Shown one piece after another: positions 57,361 to 64,000 of a DNA stretch of 64,000 bases. Numbering within the stretch: position 1 is the first letter of the stretch; every line of letters begins with the position of its first letter. The notes below the pieces were generated by a model, which made no database searches, had not been told where the DNA came from, and saw only the letters and a list, made by a program, of their open reading frames with translations. Source of the DNA: Cadophora sp. MPI-SDFR-AT-0126 (lineage: Eukaryota > Ascomycota > Leotiomycetes > Helotiales > Ploettnerulaceae); assembly GCA_020747065.1 (NCBI GenBank), contig JAGMVK010000005.1, positions 1,798,001 to 1,862,000 on the forward strand, read 5' to 3'. A program made the position numbers and the translations under genes.

Positions 57361-58122
57361 CTAGTCGCTGTCGCTCGAACTCGACGAAGAACTCGATCCG
57401 CCACCACGACTTCGAGATCTCGAATGGTGTCTGTGATGTCCATGATGGCCATGCGCCTGTGGATATAATCCGCCGACTGCACTTCCGCCGTAGCTGCTGC
57501 CACCATAGCTGCTACCACCGTAGCCAGAAGAGGAGTGCTTGTGTTTCTTGTCCTTCTTCTCCTTCTTCTTTTTCTTATGCTTGCCCTCTAATGCGTTTGC
57601 GCCAATCGCACCCACGATACCGCCAACCATTGTGCCCAGGACTCCTCCTCCCACTTGATGGGCCAGGAAACCTCCTCCGGCAGATCCGATTAGAGTAGCT
57701 CCGAATCCTCTCTCGCCATTTGGACCGATCTGCTCGTCCGGTGCGCCGGGCTGGACTTGTTGTCTATTGTCGCCATATTGAGGCTGGGGAGAGTGCGAGG
57801 AAGGGTATGGAGGACCGGCTTGTGGGTATGGAGCTGGGGAATGCGAAGGAGAGTGACCTTGGCCGTAATTTGGCTGAGGTTGGTAGAGTTGGCCGGGCTG
57901 TTGTTGAGGATATGGAGAGTGCGATGGAGGAGGCGCGCCATAGCCTTGGTGTTGAGGAGGAGGGGTCGAGTAGTTGGGCTGAGGAGGGTACTGGCCTTGA
58001 GGCTGGTTGTAATTGGGTTGAGGAGGATATTGGTGTTGCGGAGGTTGATTGTAGTTTTGATGCTGTTGATAGCCTCCTTGATGGTTTCCGCCGCCTCCAC
58101 CGTAATAATCTGAGTTGGACAT
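57361..58122 (-). CDS. Pro/Gln/Tyr-rich protein with glycine zipper
   Basis: 253 residues from MSNSDYYGGGGG; the longer in-frame ATG at 58296 would add 58 residues of untypical sequence. Residues ~1-135 are a prion-like Q/P/Y/N region with repeats of the type PPQPNYNQPQGQYPPQPNYS. Residues ~150-185 form a glycine-zipper hydrophobic hairpin (GATLIGSAGGGFLAHQVG, GGVLGTMVGGIVGAIGANAL), as in glycine-zipper 2TM proteins. A poly-Lys cluster follows (KHKKKKKEKKDKKHKH), then SYGGSSYGGSSYGGS repeats, a His-rich patch and a terminal SRSRSRGGG plus Ser run. Similar proteins are widespread and uncharacterised in filamentous ascomycetes. Membrane insertion or oligomerisation through the zipper is inference. 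Confidence 0.85.
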   Translation of the reverse strand: MSNSDYYGGGGGNHQGGYQQHQNYNQPPQHQYPPQPNYNQPQGQYPPQPNYSTPPPQHQGYGAPPPSHSPYPQQQPGQLYQPQPNYGQGHSPSHSPAPYPQAGPPYPSSHSPQPQYGDNRQQVQPGAPDEQIGPNGERGFGATLIGSAGGGFLAHQVGGGVLGTMVGGIVGAIGANALEGKHKKKKKEKKDKKHKHSSSGYGGSSYGGSSYGGSAVGGLYPQAHGHHGHHRHHSRSRSRGGGSSSSSSSSDSD

Positions 58123-59958
58123 AGCGTCTATGCCCTCGATGAGATACGCGGAAATATCGAAATGTGATGGGGAGTTGAAGGAAGAGTTGAACTTGCGGGG
58201 CGCAAAAGAGGAAGAGAGGATGGCGGGGGGCAAGAGAGGGACTTTAAATAAGCAGACGAGGGGCACCACGAGCTGACGGGACCCTTGCCCCTCCAACAGC
58301 GCCTCAGTGTGAATACCGAGTGAGTGAATACAAAGGAGGCCGAGCTGACCTACATGCTGCCCTTAGCTTGAGCGGGGAATGGGATGGGATGGAAATATCC
58401 GCAGCCGGCCAGGAGGGGACAGTGACAGCCAGTGGTTTGCTGGGCTGGCTGATGGCGATGAAAGCTTCCTTGCACCAACCAAAGCCCTCGAAGCATCGAA
58501 CGCGCACCTGCACGTCAGATGCCCTCAAATCACATTGCAGCATGAAGGAGGGTTTGGGTTGGGCCGCGTCCCGTGTCGGCAGCGCATGATGGAGCAGTAA
58601 ACGACCGTTCAGTTGATGAAAGGTGGCTGTGATGGACCAACAGTCGTTGTTGGGCGGAAGCCACTCCCAGAGAAGCGAGAAAATCGCGATCTCTGCGATA
58701 CGCTGCTCGGAGATGGCTGAGCTTCGACGGGTATTCTATGCACAGCATTCTGACGTCGCAGTGGATTCTTGCGAACCAAATCGATCCAGGTACCGGACCC
58801 GCCGAAAGGTTCTCTTGTTCGTTCTTGCATCTCCCTACCTCTCAAGCCCAGTAAGACTGTCGTTGGTGGAGCATTTCAACGACCTTGTAGGGCTGTGCTG
58901 CGAAGAATAGCGGTGGCCAAGCCCGTGGCGCATGCATTCCGTGTACTGTACGATAGATGGTGGGGATCCCCGACGACTTTGAAGTTTGCGTTGTGTTGTC
59001 TTTTGATATCCGATACTTCCGTTTCATTGTTTGATGGAAAGGATGGCTTTGTGATGAAAACTCTCATAGATTTTGTTGATGACTAATAATTCAAAACCTG
59101 GTGAGTTATGGCCGTTCTTTCCTGTTATTTTTGGCGACGGCGTCGCATGACCAGAGCACTACAGAGGCAAGGTACTTCTGAGAGGACAAGAGGGTGTTGG
59201 AGATCGATTTTCTTGTCTTAGGGATAAGGCCTTCCTATTCAGCACTGTTCATACAAGAGAACTCGACATTAATTTGCCTGCAAGTGTCGCTGTCCATTCC
59301 GGGATGTCTTGACTTCTTCTTCCTTCAAGCGAAGACGCGAAACAAATCCCTATTGCAATTATCACTATTACTCTGTCCTTGCCTAGAAGAACCCGAGACA
59401 TGCAACTCAAAGTCCAGGCATTTCTGATGTTGAGGCTATCATTCTTCCCTCTATCTGCTCTTCGCTCTAGCTATTACTACCTGATGGCCAAGCTGCGTAA
59501 GTATCCACCAGTTGAAGTTAGCCAGTTCGACCATTTCTTCAGACTGGGTTACACCCAGCTATCAATGCTGGAAGTGCAAGGCTTGCATATGGTTCCGCAT
59601 GTTCTGGCATAAGCTTCCTTCTGTAACCAGCAAGACGGCAGGAGAGTGTTCAGCCATATGGGGGCCAAAACGTCAGCAACGAACCGGTTGTCTTTAGCGC
59701 ACATGTAACTTCGAGGCACGGCGTCAGCGTCCTCTTTGGGCGCCATCGCTACGAACATGCCTCTTAAAGCTGACAGGTGCTCCAAGCATGTCTGAGATCT
59801 CACAAAGTCTTGATGGTTGAAAGTTTGAGAACTTCGCCGTCAACATGTCGCACATCCAAGAGCTGCAACCGCTTAGCCTAGGCAAGGTAAATAGACCTGC
59901 TTCTCAAGAAGGCTGCCGAGCCAGAATCTGACATCGAATCTCCGAGTAGGGCATCACA
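58123..59958. other. 1.8 kb gene-free region with possible gene remnant
   Basis: Contains the promoter of the glycine-zipper gene (-) and, at 59379-59612 on the plus strand, an ORF whose FDHFFRLGYTQLSMLEV segment recalls a fungal NRPS carrier-domain core without its serine. No intact gene was found. Confidence 0.45.
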
Positions 59959-60767
59959 ATGAGATCATTTGTTGACACTGTATGTGATTCATCTCGCTCA
60001 ACACCAATTCATGACCAACTAAAATTGGGAACAACAGTCCAAAACTGAAGACTCGCCTGACTACAACTGGTCAGAGGTACTCTATGAAGGGAATGATGGC
60101 GACGACGTCCCCGACATCCCGGCTCATTGGCACAGGGTACGTAGAATGGTTATTCATCAATTTTCTCAACTCAGATGATCGTCCAATAGCGAATGTGCTG
60201 AGCTGAAATGAGCAGGACCACGATGAAGTCATGGAAATCCTAGAAGGCAGCATGAACTTCACAATCGACGGTAAGAAACGAATCGTTTCCGCCGGCGACC
60301 CTCCGCTTCTCATCAAGCGAGGACAAGTGCATAGTATTTCTGGAAGTAAGTGGAGAAACTCGCCATCAGCTCCCTCAATCCATCAACCCCGCTCTTCACA
60401 CATCAACAGAAAATTCGAGAATAGTAATTAACGATCAACCCAACAGTCAAAGGCGTGCGCACGCGAGCCACAGAACGCACAATCCCATCTGGCACCTTCA
60501 AAGCACTCTTCTTCCAAGATCTACTGCAGTATAACACTATGCCGGGATTCTTCATGACGATGAGAGTGTTCTATGATGGGGATTGCTATGCCGCGCTTCC
60601 TGGAGGATTCAAGATGGTGGATTATGCTGTGAGTGGTGGCGCTGAATTACTTGTGTATGGAATGACTGGCTGACCGAATTTTCTTTTGATAGTTCATTAC
60701 TGTCATGGGATTACTTGCGAAGCCTTTTGTGGCGGCTAAGCCGAAGCAAGTCAGGTATTTGAAGTAG
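59959..60767 (+). CDS. Small single-domain cupin protein
   Basis: RmlC-like cupin, 168 residues from five exons in phase: 59959-59979 (21 nt), 60038-60136, 60216-60345, 60447-60628 and 60693-60767. Cupin motif 1 reads PAHWHRDHDEVMEILEGSM, with the HxH(x)4E(x)6G-like metal ligands, split by intron 2 between HWHR and DHDE. Cupin motif 2 is less clear (PPLLIKRGQVHSISG includes a Pro/His pair). The C-terminal part has FFQDLLQYNTMPGFFMTMRV and a hydrophobic tail (FITVMGLLAKPFVA) that may lie at a membrane or dimer interface. The function is not assignable. The high exon count for a tiny gene resembles other ascomycete cupin genes. Confidence 0.85.
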
Positions 60768-61187
60768 GATGAGGACCGGCTCTATATGTTGTGTTGTCGG
60801 GTTGAATGATTTAGAATGTCAGCACGGAACGAATGGGTACATGCAGTGTTTTAGTTAACACTTCAGGCGAAGAAGTTTCAAATATCATTCAAATGTCAAT
60901 TTGCACACCTTTCTTGACCTTTTGCAGCAGCCACCCTCTGCTACAAGAAACAACCCTCAAGCAAGCTACATTTCTTGCTGGATACTTGACTGAAAGTTTG
61001 AAATAAAGCCCATCCACGTGATACATTGCAAACCACCTGCAAGGTAACAAGGAGGCATACTGCAAGGTCGCCGAATGACTCAACCCCATACCATATAAAC
61101 CATGACATGGATATATCCTACCCCAAAACATCCCATAATCCAATCTCACCAGCTCTACTCTGCAGAGTTTCCCAAGCCATCTCATCC
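60768..61187. other. Intergenic region cupin / ELO-like gene
   Basis: 420 bases with the cupin 3' region and the promoter of the ELO-like gene. An in-frame ATG at 61026 could extend the next ORF by 54 unlikely residues. Nothing else seen. Confidence 0.6.
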
Positions 61188-62048
61188 ATGAACAGCACCA
61201 TCCCCGCGATCCTCACATCCCCCCTCCTCCTCCCAACCACCTCCCTCATATCCCTCACCACCGCCCTCCTCATAAAACAGCATGTCCGAAGTCACGGTCC
61301 CATCCACACATTCCGGTCCATCATAAAATACAATTCGATTTTCTACTCCCTGTTCTCGCTTATCCTGTCAATCGCTATCACTTCTTCGTATTTTCATTCT
61401 AGATCTGCACGCATTGCCAAATATGGATTCACTTTGAGTGATCTGGTTTGCGTGCAGGGAGTAGTAGTGCGAGACGAGAGGTTAAGGTTGGTGTATCATG
61501 CGTCGAAGTTCTACGAGTATATTGATATTTTTAATGTTTTGGCTGTTGGAGGTGTGGTTAATACCCATTTCGGGATTCATCACTTTACCGTATGTACCAC
61601 TTCTCCACCTTAATATTTCGCCTATCCAGCCGGACAAAGACCCTCTCTCTAGATGTAGTTGATTAATCCTCTGTGATACTCCTGATTTAATTTTATTTAA
61701 CTGATTTAAGCTGATTAGACGCCGTACCTCACTTACATCCACACCATAACCCACCCTACAGCCTGGCACATATTCGCGATTCTTAACACCTTCCACCATT
61801 TCCTCATGTATGCGTATTTCGGCGGCATACCGCTCTTCTCGGAGCTGCTTCCTTGGACGGGGTATCTGCAGTTGGTTGTGGGGATTTGGGTGGAGGTTTG
61901 GGTTGGGTTTGGCGCGTGTAGGGGTGAGGGAGGAGGGGGACGGGACTGGAGGGGTGGGTGGTGGAATGGGGTTATTGCGGGATTGATGGGTGTTTATGCT
62001 GTGTTGTTTTGGGGGGATGTTAGGGGCAGGGGGAAGAAAGCTGGTTAG
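61188..62048 (+). CDS. Divergent ELO-family (fatty-acid elongase-like) membrane protein
   Basis: Exons 61188-61589 and 61719-62048 give 243 residues in phase. About six hydrophobic segments are visible. ELO-like landmarks in order: KFYEYIDIFNVLAVGG (compare SKxxEFxDT), the histidine box THFGIHHFTTP, NTFHHFLMYAYFG (the NxxxHxxMYxYY-type motif) and PWTGYLQLVVGIWVEVW. The histidine box reads HxxxHH rather than the classic HxxHH, and the protein is shorter than Elo1-3 (~310-345). It is therefore either a divergent elongase or a relative without elongation activity. Gly/Trp-rich loop GEGGGGRDWRGGWWNG and C-terminal GRGKKAG; a basic C-terminus can serve ER retention (inference). Confidence 0.8.
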
Positions 62049-62307
62049 AGATGTAAGCTTGAGAGCTCAGGATGGTTTTTAACAAGCTGTTTTATAAACG
62101 CGGGAACTTGAAGGACAAGGAGTAAAGACGGGTCTGAGTGAGGCGTTGAGTAGCGACACAGGAGGATCTAGCTACAAAGAGAGAATCGATATGCTGACAG
62201 GAACGCCGGTAATGCCTTTGAGGAATGAACACAACTTGAATACTTCGCCTATGAAATTTGGTGATGATATGAAAATAGGTGTAGATCCACCTAGGCATGA
62301 CTTTGTG

Positions 62308-63261
62308 TTAATGTATGCTTCCCATCATACCGCCTCTGACGCCAGGTATCATGCCTCCTGAGCCTCCACTCATCATAGGCCCCCCGCCAAATGTATCTCC
62401 ATACTGACCCTCATCGTAGTAAAAGGGGTTTCCCCCAGCGGCTCCATTCATCATCTGCATCTGCTGCAAAGCGGCATGATGAGCTGCCAATTCGGCCTCC
62501 ATCTCACTGCCTTCATAATCTTCGACGTACGGTGGGCGGTAGTTCGGATGCCGACTCTGCAACTGTAATGGGCTTCCCTGAAATGGTCCGTAAGGCATTC
62601 TCGGCCGATCCATTGCACGCATATCAAAACTACCACCTGATCGAAGTGAAGGCGATCGCATGCCGAGATCTAAAGGGTCCATAAGACCTTGTCTTACTCC
62701 CATGAAGCGGTCTTGTAGCGGGTTCCCCATGCCCGGCTCTGGGCGGAATAGATTCTGTTCGCGTGGTCCTAGCATAGGATTGTCTGCGAAAGGCTGTTGA
62801 TTGTTGAACATTGGGGCTCGAAGCGAGCCGAGAGGAGCTCGACCGATCATAGGGCTGCTGAGGAGATCTCTACCACCCATCTCATCAATTCCTCCTAATC
62901 CTCTCAATCCTCTCGATCCTCCCATTCCGCCTAGGCCTCCAAATGGATCGATGCATCCGCGTCTGCTGAATGAATCTATTCCACCTTGTCCTCCTAACCC
63001 GCCCATCCTGCCCATTACTCTCGAAGACACCATCCCATCCTCTATCTCGTCCCGTGACCGTCGAAGAGGAGGATCATCAAGACGAACAGCGCCGTGACGA
63101 CCCCAACCAATCTTCTCTCCACCTCTGCCTCCTAGACCGCGTCTAACGTAACCATCTCTCCAACCACGTCCAGACTTCTCCAGGCATTCACTGCACCCGT
63201 GAGATCTACTACCCCTTGCGTGACACCTGGAACCAGTGCGACAATTCCTTGCGTCTGACAT
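62308..63261 (-). CDS. Met/Gly/Arg-rich low-complexity protein, unknown
   Basis: Single-exon ORF of 317 residues, not recognised. The first ~35 residues are Cys/His/Arg-rich (NCRTGSRCHARGSRSHGC, then SECLEK): four Cys with His, perhaps a metal-binding patch. Then comes Gly/Arg-rich repeat sequence (GLGGRGGEKIGWGRHG, LGGMGGSRGLRGLGGIDEMG) and Met-rich segments (NPMLGPREQNLF, GVRQGLMDPLDLGMR). The region EMEAELAAHHAALQQMQMM is helix-prone, and the end is Gly/Met-rich (GGGPMMSGGSGGMIPG). Coherent composition over ~950 nt supports a real gene. No signal peptide or membrane segment. Confidence 0.7.
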   Translation of the reverse strand: MSDARNCRTGSRCHARGSRSHGCSECLEKSGRGWRDGYVRRGLGGRGGEKIGWGRHGAVRLDDPPLRRSRDEIEDGMVSSRVMGRMGGLGGQGGIDSFSRRGCIDPFGGLGGMGGSRGLRGLGGIDEMGGRDLLSSPMIGRAPLGSLRAPMFNNQQPFADNPMLGPREQNLFRPEPGMGNPLQDRFMGVRQGLMDPLDLGMRSPSLRSGGSFDMRAMDRPRMPYGPFQGSPLQLQSRHPNYRPPYVEDYEGSEMEAELAAHHAALQQMQMMNGAAGGNPFYYDEGQYGDTFGGGPMMSGGSGGMIPGVRGGMMGSIH

Positions 63262-64000
63262 GATTCGTATCTGGAAATTGCGGGGCTGACCATGAAGCTC
63301 GTGTGTGTTTGGAATTGATCACTTCAACGCTTTGGGTAACAATGACACATGGTTTGTGGAACGGACAAAATTCAAAAATATTGCTCGAATGGAAAACTTT
63401 TGAGATGGTGGGCCACGGGTGATGAGTAGATAGATATATGTGTTGTGTCAAGAGATGGAGCAACTAGTTCGCAAACACAGAGCGGTAAGAAACTGTGCCA
63501 GCACCCGGTGCGAGGTGGTCTGGACATCAATTTATATTGATAGGGAGATTTTGGGCGGCGTGTTTGAATTGTTTGTTGAGAATACTTACATGAGGAACAC
63601 TTACTGATGTGTCAAGTCAGAAGCCCTTTGTGCTACCAACGTGCATAAGATGTACCGTTGTACTTTGACGCCGTGTTTGCAGTCTGGACTGTCAGATCAG
63701 GTGGTTCTTATCGAAAAACGGAGGTGGCAAGATGACAGCTCTTTGAGCAAACAATGCTGGTAAGAGAGCACATGGTGAACTGTCCAGTAAGCTCTGCCGA
63801 TTCGAGGACTGACTGCGCCTGTTATCGTGTTGGCTCCCGACTCCAGCGAGTCAAAGATCCCGTTCGGCGTCGAGATTCGATGTCTGCGATATCTAGGAGA
63901 TACCAGCTGGTCCTGAGATGCTCGGTCTTGCAGATAGCATTATCAGCCACAGTGATTCTTGGGTCTGCATTGATCTTTTGGTAACACTACTGCTGCGCAC
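63262..64000. other. Window-end region, no gene recognised
   Basis: Upstream region of the Met/Gly-rich gene, about 0.7 kb to the window edge. A short plus-strand ORF at 63754-63984 has no family features; a gene beginning beyond the edge cannot be excluded. Confidence 0.5.

Noticed and set aside
1..64000. CRISPR arrays, prophage, insertion sequences or bacterial operons
   Set aside because: No regularly spaced repeats, transposase, integrase or Shine-Dalgarno-led gene strings; the whole window has fungal intron architecture.

Overview
This window is nuclear DNA from a filamentous ascomycete (Pezizomycotina; Leotiomycetes is my guess, not shown). Genes are split by short introns, mostly about 45-60 nt, with GT..AG ends and CTAAY/CTGAY-like branch sites. 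The single tRNA has an intron after the anticodon loop. Gene content (PAG1, CPR, RIO2, RPN1, MLH1, NMD3, an HRI-like kinase) is that of an ordinary fungal chromosome arm. There are no operons, CRISPR arrays, insertion sequences or prophage. I rebuilt exon structures by hand from splice sites and reading-frame phase. Almost every multi-exon model below closes in phase from ATG to stop.

Layout. 0-8 kb: the 5' half of PAG1/TAO3 (-), a 1.8 kb gap, then NADPH-cytochrome P450 reductase (+). 8-12 kb: a 4 kb gene-free stretch rich in simple repeats that ends in a pyrimidine-rich leader. 12-22 kb: housekeeping block with a two-RRM protein (+), RIO2 (-) head-to-head with RPN1 (+), and MLH1 (-) tail-to-tail with RPN1. 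22-27 kb: a PflX-like radical SAM enzyme (+), divergent from MLH1, and a secreted GMC oxidoreductase (+) with two non-canonical splice donors. 27-35 kb: DUF202 membrane protein (-), MATE transporter (+), tRNA-Glu (-), secreted DUF1996 protein (-). 35-44 kb: NMD3 (-), TauD-type dioxygenase (+), an acidic/basic unknown protein (-), an eIF2-alpha-kinase-like kinase (+). 44-51 kb: a small membrane protein (-), zinc alcohol dehydrogenase (-), alpha/beta hydrolase (-), secreted DJ-1/PfpI protein (+). 52-64 kb: a disordered basic protein (-), class V aminotransferase (-), glycine-zipper protein (-), cupin (+), divergent ELO-family membrane protein (+), Met/Gly/Arg-rich protein (-).

How the genes relate. 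The housekeeping genes span protein and RNA quality control: RIO2 and NMD3 (40S and 60S maturation), RPN1 (proteasome), the HRI-like kinase (translation control) and MLH1 (mismatch repair). The 45-51 kb block looks like small-molecule metabolism, but I see nothing that makes it a defined biosynthetic cluster. The items most worth checking are the PflX-like enzyme in a fungus, the GMC gene whose frame is intact only if a CT-AG intron is removed, a frame-neutral 51-nt intron in the RRM gene, and several unrecognised low-complexity proteins.
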